The notes beneath the pieces were generated by a model that was not told where the DNA came from, did not search any database, and saw only the letters and a program-made list of their open reading frames with translations. Positions 8,327-16,246 of a stretch of 64,000 bases of DNA are shown piece by piece. This DNA comes from Verrucomicrobiota bacterium (GTDB lineage: Bacteria; Verrucomicrobiota; Verrucomicrobiia; Opitutales; Opitutaceae), in assembly GCA_023432225.1 (NCBI GenBank), contig JAEYUW010000029.1, positions 51,302 through 115,301 of the forward strand. The letters run 5' to 3'. Both the position numbers and the translations under genes were made by a program. Each line of letters begins with the position of its first letter. Positions within the stretch are counted from its first letter, which is position 1.

Positions 8327-8778
8327 GGCCACAAAAAACACGAAGAACACAAAAAGGCCCGCCATGCGCACCATCAACGAACTCTGTGATCTCATCCGCG
8401 AAACATCGTTTGCGATTCACTGCTATCACCGGAACGGCCACCTGGAGAAAATCTACGAGAACGCGCTAGTGCACCGCCTCCGCAAACAGGGGATCGACGT
8501 CGCGCAACAGCGACCACTCGCCGTCTTCGACGAAGACGGGACCGTCCTGGGCGAATTCTACGCTGACCTGATCGTCGAGAACCGCCTCCCCATCGAATTG
8601 AAAGCCGCACGAAACGTCGCCGAAGAGCACATCGCCCAATTGTTGGGCTACCTCCGCTCCAGCCGCATCGAAACCGGTCTCCTGATCAATTTCGGCAGCC
8701 CGCGACTCCACGTGAAGAAATACCTGATGTCCGACAGCCTTTCCTGATTTTTCGTGTTCTTCGTGTTTTTTGTGGCCC
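8327..8778. mobile_element. GxxExxY gene bounded by ~30-bp inverted arms (putative cassette)
   Basis: The left arm at 8327-8358 begins GGGCCACAAAAAACACGAAG and the right arm at 8748-8778 ends TTTTTTGTGGCCC. Reverse complemented, the left arm matches the right arm over about 30 bases with one or two differences. Each arm is built of units of about 9 nt (TTCGTGTTC, TTCGTGTTT, TTTGTGGCC). The only gene between them is the GxxExxY gene, and the unit separates pyrB from pyrC. Arms of the same architecture without a gene occur elsewhere in the window. Mobility is inference: no target-site duplication was recognised and no transposase is encoded. Confidence 0.6.
8364..8747 (+). CDS. GxxExxY protein (PD-(D/E)XK-like)
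   Basis: A 127-residue protein with the family's signature G-H-L-E-K-I-Y at about residues 25-31. It is followed by a nuclease-like core: GEFYADLIVENRLPIELKAA at about residues 60-79 places an Asp and an E-x-K in the positions of a PD-(D/E)XK fold, and HIAQLLGYLRSS makes the following helix. Members are about 130 residues, of unknown function, scattered in environmental bacteria and often multicopy. The ATG at 8364 lies just inside the left inverted arm and the stop abuts the right arm, so the arms bound the gene tightly. Whether it cuts nucleic acid is unknown. It has no evident link to pyrimidine synthesis and may be an insertion in the pyr operon. Confidence 0.9.
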   Translation: MRTINELCDLIRETSFAIHCYHRNGHLEKIYENALVHRLRKQGIDVAQQRPLAVFDEDGTVLGEFYADLIVENRLPIELKAARNVAEEHIAQLLGYLRSSRIETGLLINFGSPRLHVKKYLMSDSLS

Positions 8779-8790
8779 ACTCCTAAAAAA

Positions 8791-10080
8791 ATGTCCGACC
8801 TCCTCTGGATCAAAAACGGCCGCGTCATCGATCCCGCTTCCAAACGCGATGCCATCGGCGACGTCTTCGCCATCGACGGCAAGATCGTAGCATCCCTCAC
8901 CGGTGCGCAAAAAAAGCAGGCGCGCGTGGTCGACGCCAAGGGCCTCGTCGTCGCGCCCGGCCTCGTCGACATCCACGTCCACTTCCGCGAGCCCGGTCAG
9001 ACGCACAAGGAGAACATCCTCACCGGCTCGCGCGCCGCGGCCGCCGGCGGTTTCACGACCGTCGTGTGTATGCCGAACACCTCGCCCGTGATCGATAACG
9101 CCGGCACGCTGCAACTCGTCAACGGCGCCGCGGCCAAGGCCGCCGTGCGCGTTTATCCGACCGCGTGCATCACCGTCGGCATGCAAGGCAAGCAGCTCGC
9201 ACCGCACGGCACGTTAAAAGCCAACGGCGCCGTCGCGCTCACCGACGACGGTCTCTGCGTCCAGTCTAACGAGCTCATGCGCCGCGCCGTCGAATACGCG
9301 AAGATGTTCGACCTCTGCGTGCTCGACCACTGCCAGGACGACTCGCTCACCGAGAAAGCGGTGATGAACGAAGGCGCCGTCTCGACGCGCCTCGGCCTCA
9401 AAGGCTGGCCGCACGCCGCCGAGGACATCATCGTCGCGCGCAACATCATCCTCTCCCACTACACCGGCGCGCACATCCACATGCAGCACATCAGCTCGGC
9501 CTACTCGGTCGAACTGCTCCGCCGCGCGAAAAAGGATGGCGTGCGCGTGACCGCCGAGGCGACACCGCATCACATCGCGCTCACCGAAGAGGCGCTCGCG
9601 ACCTACGACACACATTTCAAGATGAACCCGCCGCTCCGCACCGAAGCGGACCGGCAGGCCATCATCGCCGGCCTCAATGACGGCACGCTCGACTGCATCG
9701 GCACCGACCACGCCCCGCACTCGCCCGACGAAAAAGACCGCGAGTTCGACTACGCGCCCAACGGCATCATCGGCCTCGAGACCGCCCTCGCCGTCACGCT
9801 CGACGTGCTCGTCGGCGAAGCGCGCTTCAAGCTCCCCTACGTTATCGACCTGATGACCCGCCGCGCCGCGAACGTGCTCAAGCTCCCCGCCGGCACGCTC
9901 GCCGAAGGCGCCAATGCCGACGTCTGCCTCTTCGATCCGACCGAGCAGTGGATCTACGACGCCACCAAGGGCCAGTCGAAGAGCCGCAACTCCCCGTGGC
10001 ACGGCAAGAAACTCACGGGCCGCGTGAAGACCACGATCGTCGGCGGCAAAGTCGTTTTCGCAGACGGCGCGATCGTCTGA
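8791..10080 (+). CDS. pyrC: dihydroorotase (class I)
   Basis: A 429-residue zinc amidohydrolase that interconverts N-carbamoyl-L-aspartate and dihydroorotate. Metal ligands are visible in DIHVHFREPGQT (His62, His64), in the IHMQHISS segment, and in GTDHAPHS. The DDGLCVQS and TPHHIALTEE segments are typical of the class I family. The start is the ATG at 8791 (MSDLLWIKNG); the open frame extends 21 bases further upstream into the right arm of the GxxExxY cassette, which is unlikely to be coding. It is probably cotranscribed with pyrR and pyrB. A GTAG-type palindromic element follows the stop. Confidence 0.95.
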   Translation: MSDLLWIKNGRVIDPASKRDAIGDVFAIDGKIVASLTGAQKKQARVVDAKGLVVAPGLVDIHVHFREPGQTHKENILTGSRAAAAGGFTTVVCMPNTSPVIDNAGTLQLVNGAAAKAAVRVYPTACITVGMQGKQLAPHGTLKANGAVALTDDGLCVQSNELMRRAVEYAKMFDLCVLDHCQDDSLTEKAVMNEGAVSTRLGLKGWPHAAEDIIVARNIILSHYTGAHIHMQHISSAYSVELLRRAKKDGVRVTAEATPHHIALTEEALATYDTHFKMNPPLRTEADRQAIIAGLNDGTLDCIGTDHAPHSPDEKDREFDYAPNGIIGLETALAVTLDVLVGEARFKLPYVIDLMTRRAANVLKLPAGTLAEGANADVCLFDPTEQWIYDATKGQSKSRNSPWHGKKLTGRVKTTIVGGKVVFADGAIV

Positions 10081-10081
10081 A

Positions 10082-10173
10082 GTAGGACCGGCTTCAGCCG
10101 GCCCAGTTGGTGCCTCGTTCGCCTCCTGAACCCGCAAACCACGACGCATTGGGTCGGCTGAAGCCGGCCCCAC
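10082..10173. repeat. GTAG...CCAC palindromic pair downstream of pyrC
   Basis: GTAGGACCGGC-ttca-GCCGGCC at the left and the inverted GGTCGGC-tgaa-GCCGGCCCCAC at the right form two hairpins about 50 bp apart. It fills the gap between pyrC and the next gene. Confidence 0.8.
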
Positions 10174-10276
10174 CACACGCGCCATCTGCACCGGCCGAAC
10201 GCTCGAAACGGCCCCGTTGTTTCGCGTGACAGCGCGGCCGACTTCGTTTCAGCTCCGACGCGTCACCTCTCGGGCC

Positions 10277-10864
10277 ATGAAATTCCGCGCGTTCCTCGCG
10301 AGCACTTTACTTTGCTTTCTACTGGTCACGCTGCACGCCGTCGATCCGGAGATCTATTTCTCCCGCTCCGATCCCGTCGCGAGCGTTGTCCTCCGCGAGA
10401 TCAACAGTGCGAAGAAGAGCATCCACTTGCTGATGTATGCGCTGACCGACGCGGACATCGCCAACGCCCTCGTCGCCGCCTCCAAGCGCGGCGTCGATGT
10501 TCGGATCGTTTTCGATCGCACCCAGGGAGCGGAGAAAAACTCATTATCCGACGAACTCATCGCACAACTCGGCGCCAAGCGGGCCGTCTATCGTTACGGC
10601 AAGGGGCGCGGCGTGATGCATGAAAAGATGGCCGTCTTCGACGGCATGACCGTCACGCTCGGCAGCTACAACTGGACGAACAACGCCAAGGCGAACAACT
10701 GGGAGAATCTGATCATCCTGCGCGATGCGCGCCTGGCGGCCGAATGCACCGCGGAATTTGTCCGCGTTTGGCAGAGTCCCGAGCCCAAGACACCGAGCCC
10801 CAGCGAGGCGAAGCCCAAGGCCGCCACCGAGCCGAAGTCGAAGGCCAAAGCCAACGCCCGCTGA
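10277..10864 (+). CDS. exported phospholipase D-like (single HKD) protein
   Basis: A 195-residue protein with a signal peptide (MKFRAFLASTLLCFLLVTLHA) and one PLD catalytic motif: H115, K117 and D122 in GVMHEKMAVFDG, followed by GSYNWT. Members with a single HKD motif usually act as dimers and include Nuc/EndA-type nucleases as well as phosphodiesterases. The start is the ATG at 10277 because it gives the signal peptide; the frame is open further upstream without protein-like sequence. The C-terminal 35 residues are Pro/Lys/Ala-rich (PKTPSPSEAKPKA and onward) and probably disordered. It acts outside the cytoplasm. Its substrate (DNA, RNA or lipid) cannot be told. Confidence 0.85.
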   Translation: MKFRAFLASTLLCFLLVTLHAVDPEIYFSRSDPVASVVLREINSAKKSIHLLMYALTDADIANALVAASKRGVDVRIVFDRTQGAEKNSLSDELIAQLGAKRAVYRYGKGRGVMHEKMAVFDGMTVTLGSYNWTNNAKANNWENLIILRDARLAAECTAEFVRVWQSPEPKTPSPSEAKPKAATEPKSKAKANAR

Positions 10865-10921
10865 GTCACGCCTGACTCAAAGCTTTCCTCGGCCAAGGAA
10901 ACCGTTTCAGTCAGGCGACCC

Positions 10922-11788
10922 ATGTCGTCTCTCGCCCCTCATCAGATCGCCGTCTACGCACTAGAGGTGGCCATGTTGCTGGTGGGAGCCTGGCTCCTCG
11001 CACGCGGCTTGGGCGCGCCGGAACATCGCACGCGGCTCTTCGACCGCTGCCGGCTCGCGCACTGGGAGCTGAACGGCGCCGAGGTGACGTTTCTTGTCCT
11101 TACTATTTTCTTCTGCGGAATCATCGGCCAGCTCGCGGCGCAGCAACTATTCAGCGACACCATCAAAGACTCGCCGCAGCGCGCGGGACTCGAGGTGGTG
11201 CTCTACGGCGTCGGTTTCCATGGGATTGGACTGCTCGGCTGGCCGCTCTTCCGCATCCTGCGTCGAGCGCTGCACACGAATTACGGCGCGCCGCCTCCCG
11301 CCTCGATCGAGTTTCGTCGCGAGCCGGCAACGAAAGTATTCGTCCACGCCTTTTCGGCCTTCCTCATCGCCCTGCCGGTGATCGCGCTCACCAGCTTCGC
11401 GTGGAACATCGTCCTGCGTTTGCTCGGCTTGCCGAACGAGCCGCAGGACCTGCTCGCGGTGTTCAACGGGGTGCAATCAAAGCCGCTTCTTGCGGCCATG
11501 CTTTTCGTCGCGTGCGTCCTCGCGCCGTTGAACGAAGAACTGCTCTTCCGCGGCGCCATCTTCCGCTTCTGCCGCCAACGCTTCGGCCGCGCCATGGCTC
11601 TCCTCATCAGCGGCGTGCTCTTTGGCGCGCTGCATGGTAATTGGGCCAGCTTGGTGCCCCTGGCGGTGCTCGGCGCGGTGCTCGCACTGGCTTACGAACG
11701 CACCGGCGACATCCGCGTCCCTATCGTCGCCCATGGTCTGTTCAACCTGAACACGCTCGTGATCCTCCTGTCGGGTCTCAACGTATGA
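10922..11788 (+). CDS. CPBP family intramembrane metalloprotease
   Basis: A 288-residue multi-helix membrane protein of the CAAX protease/bacteriocin-processing (Abi) family. The catalytic motifs are complete: NEELLFRG supplies E205, E206 and R210, FGALHGN supplies H238, and HGLFNLN supplies H271 and N275. Hydrophobic segments lie at about residues 8-28, 55-75, 95-110, 140-165, 190-203 and 225-260. Bacterial members are thought to cleave small membrane substrates or process peptides, but the substrate here is unknown. The TGA stop overlaps the ATG of thiL by four bases, so the two genes are translationally coupled. Confidence 0.9.
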   Translation: MSSLAPHQIAVYALEVAMLLVGAWLLARGLGAPEHRTRLFDRCRLAHWELNGAEVTFLVLTIFFCGIIGQLAAQQLFSDTIKDSPQRAGLEVVLYGVGFHGIGLLGWPLFRILRRALHTNYGAPPPASIEFRREPATKVFVHAFSAFLIALPVIALTSFAWNIVLRLLGLPNEPQDLLAVFNGVQSKPLLAAMLFVACVLAPLNEELLFRGAIFRFCRQRFGRAMALLISGVLFGALHGNWASLVPLAVLGAVLALAYERTGDIRVPIVAHGLFNLNTLVILLSGLNV

Positions 11789-12744
11789 AACTGTTCACGC
11801 CGCTCCGCACCGAGTCCGTCGTCGCTCTGGGCGAACAGCGGCTGATCGTCGAGCTGCGCCATTGGCTCGGCAACGCGTCGCCCAAGGCGCCGTTTGGCAT
11901 CGGTGACGACTGCGCCGTCGTGCCTTCGAGTGGCAAGCAGATGCTCATCACCACCGATCCGGTGATCTACGGTCAGCATTTCGACGACGCCGTGCCCGCA
12001 CGCGCCGTCGGCGCCAAACTGCTCAAGCGCAACCTCAGCGACATCGCCGCGATGGGCGGCCGCCCGATCGCCGCCGTGCTCTCGCTCGCGCTCGCGGCGG
12101 ACACGAGCGTGGCGTGGCTGCGCGAATTCTACCTCGGCATCGCAACGGCAGCGCGCCAGTTCAACGTCAAGATCGTCGGCGGCGATATCACGCAAGGGCC
12201 GGCCGGATTTTTCGGCGCGTTCCTGACGCTGCACGGCGAAGCGGCCGGCCAACGCGTCGTCACTCGCGGCGGCGCCATGCCCGGCGATCGCATCTACGTG
12301 ACGGGCACACTCGGCGGCTCCCTGCTCGGCCATCACTACAAGTTCACCCCGCGCCTTACCGAAGGCATGTGGCTCGCCCGCCGCAGCGAAGTCTGCGCGA
12401 TGATGGATGTGAGCGATGGCTTGGCCAAGGACCTCGACTCACTGACGCCCGCAGGCCTCGCGCCCGCCCTCCGCGAAGAAGTCGTGCCGATCAGCGCGGC
12501 GGCGCGCCGCTGCGCCACGCAAACGAAGCAGACGCCGCTCTTTCACGCGCTCGGTGATGGAGAGGACTACGAATTACTCATCGTGGTCTGCTACCGCGCC
12601 GACCAAAAGAAGTTCGAGGCCGCGTGGAGAAAGCGTTTTCCACGCCTGCGGCTCACGCAGATCGGCGTCTTCGTGAAGAAGGAAAACATGCCCGCCGGCG
12701 CCGTGCGCCTGCTCGATTACAGCGGCTATGAGCATCTGCGCTAA
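11785..12744 (+). CDS. thiL: thiamine-monophosphate kinase
   Basis: A 319-residue enzyme of the PurM-like ATP-binding superfamily that phosphorylates thiamine monophosphate to the active pyrophosphate. GIGDDCAVV at about residues 37-45 and LITTDPVIYGQHFD carry the metal-binding aspartates. LLKRNLSDIAAMGGRP, KIVGGDITQG and MDVSDGLAKDLDSL are family signatures. The start is the ATG at 11785, which overlaps the CPBP stop; the much longer open frame upstream lies inside the CPBP gene. The 3' end overlaps tsaE by 17 bases, giving a compact CPBP-thiL-tsaE unit. Confidence 0.94.
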   Translation: MKLFTPLRTESVVALGEQRLIVELRHWLGNASPKAPFGIGDDCAVVPSSGKQMLITTDPVIYGQHFDDAVPARAVGAKLLKRNLSDIAAMGGRPIAAVLSLALAADTSVAWLREFYLGIATAARQFNVKIVGGDITQGPAGFFGAFLTLHGEAAGQRVVTRGGAMPGDRIYVTGTLGGSLLGHHYKFTPRLTEGMWLARRSEVCAMMDVSDGLAKDLDSLTPAGLAPALREEVVPISAAARRCATQTKQTPLFHALGDGEDYELLIVVCYRADQKKFEAAWRKRFPRLRLTQIGVFVKKENMPAGAVRLLDYSGYEHLR

Positions 12745-13165
12745 GCTTCGCGCCGGCATCACGACGGAGTCGGCTGAAGCCACGCGGCGGCTCGCCGCCG
12801 AATTTGCGGCCACGCTGCCGCCGGACACGACGCTCGCCCTGCACGGCGACATGGGCGTCGGCAAGACGACGTTCGTGCAGGGCCTCGCCGAAGGTCTCGG
12901 CGTGCACGAGCACGTCACGAGCCCGACGTTCTCGATCTACACCGTCTATCGCGGCGAAGGCCGCATGCTGGTGCACGTCGACGCTTATCGGCTCGACCGC
13001 GACGACCAAATGGAAGGCCTGCTGCTCGACGAGTTTCTCGTCAGTCCGTGGGTGCTCGCGATCGAGTGGCCGGAAAAAATCGCCGGCTGGATTCCCGCGA
13101 ACGCCCGGCACGTGACGCTCTCGATCGTCGACGGCGACAAGCACCACGTGCAGATGGCACCGTAA
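12728..13165 (+). CDS. tsaE: tRNA t6A synthesis ATPase TsaE
   Basis: A 145-residue P-loop ATPase, the essential partner of TsaB/TsaD in making N6-threonylcarbamoyladenosine at position 37 of ANN-decoding tRNAs. The Walker A motif GDMGVGKTTF lies at residues 40-49, followed by the switch-like VTSPTFSIYTVY and by HVDAYRL, which carries the Walker B-like Asp. AIEWPEKI near the C-terminus is a family hallmark. The ATG at 12728 lies inside the end of thiL. The partners tsaB and tsaD are not in the window. A palindromic element follows 15 bp after the stop. Confidence 0.94.
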   Translation: MSICAKLRAGITTESAEATRRLAAEFAATLPPDTTLALHGDMGVGKTTFVQGLAEGLGVHEHVTSPTFSIYTVYRGEGRMLVHVDAYRLDRDDQMEGLLLDEFLVSPWVLAIEWPEKIAGWIPANARHVTLSIVDGDKHHVQMAP

Positions 13166-13180
13166 TGGGAGGACGCCGCT

Positions 13181-13268
13181 GTAGGGCTCGACCTTGCGTC
13201 GAGCCTCGTGCGCGCTCGCGCCACTGGCCGCGTTCGCGGCCGAGGCCTCACGCGAGGTGAGGTCCTAC
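13181..13268. repeat. GTAG...CTAC palindromic pair between tsaE and a convergent gene
   Basis: Begins GTAGGGCTCGACCTTGCGTC, with a CTCGAC/GTCGAG stem, and ends GAGGTGAGGTCCTAC, with a second stem formed by cCTCACGCGAGGTGAGG. The right end overlaps the stop region of the convergent kinase gene. Confidence 0.7.
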
Positions 13269-13750
13269 AATGATGGCGACTGTGTGATTTCGCGCTTCGG
13301 TCCCGCGTAGCGGTCGAAAATCTCGCGGTGGCCGCGCAGTGACATCACACCTTCCCGCGTGTAGTAGGCTCGCACCCATTCGAGCAGGCAGTCGAGGTGT
13401 GCGTCCTGCGCCTCTTTCGTCTTCCACTTGTGCGGCTCCCACGCCCGACCGCGACATTGGCGCACGCAGTCGGCCTCGGAAAGATTCAGGAAGATCAATT
13501 CGACTGTGCCATCGAGCACGGCTTCGGCGAGGTCGCCGTAGCAGCCCTCGATGACCCACGACGTGTTCGTCGCGCAAAATGCCCGCACATCGCGCACGGC
13601 GTGGTCGGACGCGCGCGGTGAGGCCGGCTTGCCCGGCTCCCAAGCGATGGTGTCGAGGTCCAACACCGGCGCGCCGCACTCGGTGGCGATGCGCCGTGCG
13701 AGCGTGGATTTGCCGGAGCCGGCGTTGCCGATGATCGCGACGCGACGCAT
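13265..13750 (-). CDS. P-loop kinase-like protein (adenylate kinase/topology modulation type)
   Basis: A 161-residue nucleotide-binding protein. GNAGSGKST at residues 8-16 is a Walker A motif. LDLDTIAWEPG and SWVIEGCYGDL match the pattern of small adenylate-kinase-related proteins called FlaR or DNA topology modulation proteins, whose function is not established. The helix with WEPHKWKTKEAQ resembles the lid region. The start is ATG at 13750; TTG two codons earlier is possible. It runs convergently to tsaE. Confidence 0.75.
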   Translation of the reverse strand: MRRVAIIGNAGSGKSTLARRIATECGAPVLDLDTIAWEPGKPASPRASDHAVRDVRAFCATNTSWVIEGCYGDLAEAVLDGTVELIFLNLSEADCVRQCRGRAWEPHKWKTKEAQDAHLDCLLEWVRAYYTREGVMSLRGHREIFDRYAGPKREITQSPSL

Positions 13751-13769
13751 CAGCAAAGATGACTGCGGT

Positions 13770-13820
13770 GAAACGCGTCGACCTCAACGAGCTTGGAGCG
13801 GATTGAGGTCAATCCGCTCC
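13770..13820. repeat. diverged GTTGA(C/G)-type palindromes
   Basis: AAACGCGTCGACCTCAACGAG followed at 13795 by GGAGCGGATTGA-ggt-CAATCCGCTCC. These are variants of the palindrome at 6301-6330, with the GACCTCAA core kept in the first and a compensated new stem in the second. Confidence 0.7.
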
Positions 13821-13859
13821 GTCTCCGGCAGAGTCGCGTCGAAGCAACTCGCAACGCGG

Positions 13860-15884
13860 TCAAGAGCCGGCAGGCGGTTCGGCCTTCGGCTGCTCCTCGG
13901 CCGGAGCTTCCGGCGCAGGAGTCGGCTCGGCGACCGGGGCTGAAGCTTCGGCAGCGGGAGCAGGCTCGCTCGGTGCAACGGCCGGCGTTTCCTCCGCGGG
14001 CGCGGCGGCGGCTTCCGCCACCGGCGCTTCGGGGAAGTCGACCGGGTCGTGCTCCTCACCATGCTCGTCGGCCTTCTTGCCGGCTTGCGGCGTGATCGGC
14101 GGCGGCGCGAAGAGTTTGCCGTCGGAGAACTCGGTGACGTAGCCCTCCATGACGAGCCAGCGCAGGTCCTGGTTCATCTTGCGCAGCTTGTCGGCCTGCT
14201 CGGGCGCCAGGGCCGCGAACGGCGACTGCGACGTCGTCGCGCCTTCGGCCGGGGCGGGTGCCGCCGCGGCAATGGCCGCGACGTCGACGCCGAGGAATTT
14301 CTGCGGCAGGTCCTTCACGTGCATCATCGGGTTCTTCTCGATGAAATCGATGAGCGCACCGATCGTCTCGGAGAACACCTGGCCGGGCACGCGGAAGCGG
14401 CGCTTCACGGCGCACACATAGGAGACACCGCGCGAACCCTTCTTGAAGATCGTGAAACCTTCGCGGCGCAGGCGACCGCGCAGCGCGTTGGCCGTGTCGA
14501 GCGGGAAACGGCGCTGGCGCTCCACGTGGCCCTCGACGGCGCGTTTGATTTCGCCGGGCGGGAGCGTCTCGATGAGCTTGCCGTGGAAACGGACGTTCTC
14601 GACGGCGCGAACAACTTTCTCCTTCACGTTCGTGAGCAGGTAAGCGCGTGCTTCGTCGATCGAGTCGAAGCTCGGACCGGCGGGCGCGGCTTCCGGAGCG
14701 GGAGCCGCCACAGCCTCAGGCACCGGAGTCGGCGCGGCCTCAGCGGACGGCGTCGCTGCCGCAGCCGGATCGACCGCGGCAGAGCCTTCGACTGGAGTTG
14801 CAACCGCGGGAGCGGAAGCAGGCGCGGCAGGCTTGGTGAGTTTCGGATTCCACGTGTAGCGCGTGGCCTTCTTCATTTTGTCCATCCATTGCTGGACGAC
14901 TTCCGGCTCACGCGAAGAGACGATGCTGTCGCGGAATTTCTCGAACGGCATGCGGCCGAGCCGCGTGGCGTGGTGCTGCTGGAGAATCTGCTGATACTTG
15001 TGGTAGTTCGGCGGTCCGAGCAGTTCGCCGGTGATGCCGCACTTGTTGATGATCGGGAAATTACCCTTCGGCGCTTCGATCTCGACGTCGGCCGTGTCGA
15101 AGAAATTCGCGAGGTGATTCTTCAGCACGTGCTGGATCGCGGCCTCTTCCGTGTCGAACGGCAGATGATCCGGAATCGTCATGAACAGCGGACCGGGCTT
15201 CGCCGCAGCGGCTTCGCCTTCGGCGGGCGCAGCGGATTTTTCCGGCGCCTTGCGCTGCACCACGACGACGAAGCGGTCGTTCTTTTCGAGGACGGCCTTG
15301 GTGATTTCGAAAAGCTGAAACGTGCGGCAGGACGCGCGCACGGCCTTCACCATCGCGGCGAAGCCGGTGTCCTCGGGATAGCACGTCGCGACGAAATACG
15401 GGCTGATATACGGGCCGCGCTCCATCGGCGCGCCACGCTCGCCACCCCATTCGCGACGTTCGCCGCCGCGGAAATCGCGACGCTCGCCGCGATCACCGCC
15501 GCCGGGACCGCTGCGGAAATCACGTCGCGGGCCACCGCGGAAACCGTCGCCGCGCGGCGGACGATTCTCGCCCTGCGGTCCGCCGAAGCGACGCTCGCCT
15601 TCGGGCGCTTGCGGAGCGGCCGCGCCGCCCTCGCCTGCCGGCGCGCCCGCGGGCTTGCGGAAGCCGCGGCGATCGCGTGGTGCGCCGCCAGGACCTCCGC
15701 GGAAACCGTCGTCGCGCCGGTCGCGGCGTTCGCCACCGCGATCGTCGCGCTCGCGACGACCGCCGGGGCCGACGGGTTTAACTTCGGTCCATTGGGTGCC
15801 GAAGGTGAAGCTCTGCAGCTGCGAGAGGTCGATTTTATTCAGACCCTCGTCGTTGCTTTCGGGGGCGGGCTTTTGGTCGTCCAT
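13860..15884 (-). CDS. Verrucomicrobia-type RG-rich protein of unknown function
   Basis: A 674-residue protein with alternating low-complexity and ordered parts. Residues about 40-165 are Arg/Gly/Asp-rich with repeated RGG-like units (GGERRDRR, FRGGP). Residues about 168-330 form a folded-looking region (SPYFVATCYPEDTGFAAMVK, NKCGITGELLGPPNYHKYQQ). Residues about 345-405 are Ala/Pro-rich. Residues about 408-545 form a second ordered region containing REGFTIFKKGSRGVSYVCA, which has a winged-helix or RNA-binding look. The tail is Ala/Pro/Glu-rich. RGG-type stretches usually bind RNA, so an RNA-associated role is inferred. No characterised family was recognised. The gene reads away from the tRNA-Leu gene. 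Confidence 0.8.
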   Translation of the reverse strand: MDDQKPAPESNDEGLNKIDLSQLQSFTFGTQWTEVKPVGPGGRRERDDRGGERRDRRDDGFRGGPGGAPRDRRGFRKPAGAPAGEGGAAAPQAPEGERRFGGPQGENRPPRGDGFRGGPRRDFRSGPGGGDRGERRDFRGGERREWGGERGAPMERGPYISPYFVATCYPEDTGFAAMVKAVRASCRTFQLFEITKAVLEKNDRFVVVVQRKAPEKSAAPAEGEAAAAKPGPLFMTIPDHLPFDTEEAAIQHVLKNHLANFFDTADVEIEAPKGNFPIINKCGITGELLGPPNYHKYQQILQQHHATRLGRMPFEKFRDSIVSSREPEVVQQWMDKMKKATRYTWNPKLTKPAAPASAPAVATPVEGSAAVDPAAAATPSAEAAPTPVPEAVAAPAPEAAPAGPSFDSIDEARAYLLTNVKEKVVRAVENVRFHGKLIETLPPGEIKRAVEGHVERQRRFPLDTANALRGRLRREGFTIFKKGSRGVSYVCAVKRRFRVPGQVFSETIGALIDFIEKNPMMHVKDLPQKFLGVDVAAIAAAAPAPAEGATTSQSPFAALAPEQADKLRKMNQDLRWLVMEGYVTEFSDGKLFAPPPITPQAGKKADEHGEEHDPVDFPEAPVAEAAAAPAEETPAVAPSEPAPAAEASAPVAEPTPAPEAPAEEQPKAEPPAGS

Positions 15885-16069
15885 GAAGGGCGGAGAAACG
15901 GGTGTGATTACCCGGTGGGAGTCGGTTTACTGGCTTGGTGTTCCGTGGGCTACAGTCGTGCCACACGGAAGCCGGAGTGTCCGGGTGCAGAAAGTTCAAC
16001 GCAAGCGCATTTCAGTGCTTTACAAGGGTTCGGCGATTTACCTAATTCGCCCTTCCGTTCTCGGAAATC

Positions 16070-16151
16070 GCTCAGGTGGTGGAATTGGTAGACACACACG
16101 TTTGAGGTGCGTGTGCCGTAAGGCGTGGGGGTTCGAGTCCCCCCCTGAGCA
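16070..16151 (+). tRNA. tRNA-Leu (anticodon GAG)
   Basis: A complete cloverleaf with a long variable arm. The acceptor stem is GCTCAGG/CCTGAGC. The D-arm contains GGAATTGGTAGAC. The anticodon stem is CACGT/GCGTG around the loop TTGAGGT, giving anticodon GAG (reads CUC/CUU). The class II variable arm is TGCCGTAAGGCG. The T-arm is GGGGG-TTCGAGT-CCCCC. Discriminator A is at 16151. The CCA end is not encoded. Confidence 0.97.
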
Positions 16152-16246
16152 CTCCGGAATCCGCGGTTAGCGGTCCTTTCCAAGACGAACTGACGCGAGT
16201 GCGATTTGACCCCGCAACGCTTTTCGCGGATCGTCCCCGCCGCTCC

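Noticed and set aside
14049..16091. A 680-codon plus-strand frame opposite the RG-rich protein gene
   Set aside because: It runs into the tRNA-Leu gene and lacks motifs. The minus frame shows the ordered low-complexity and domain pattern of a protein.
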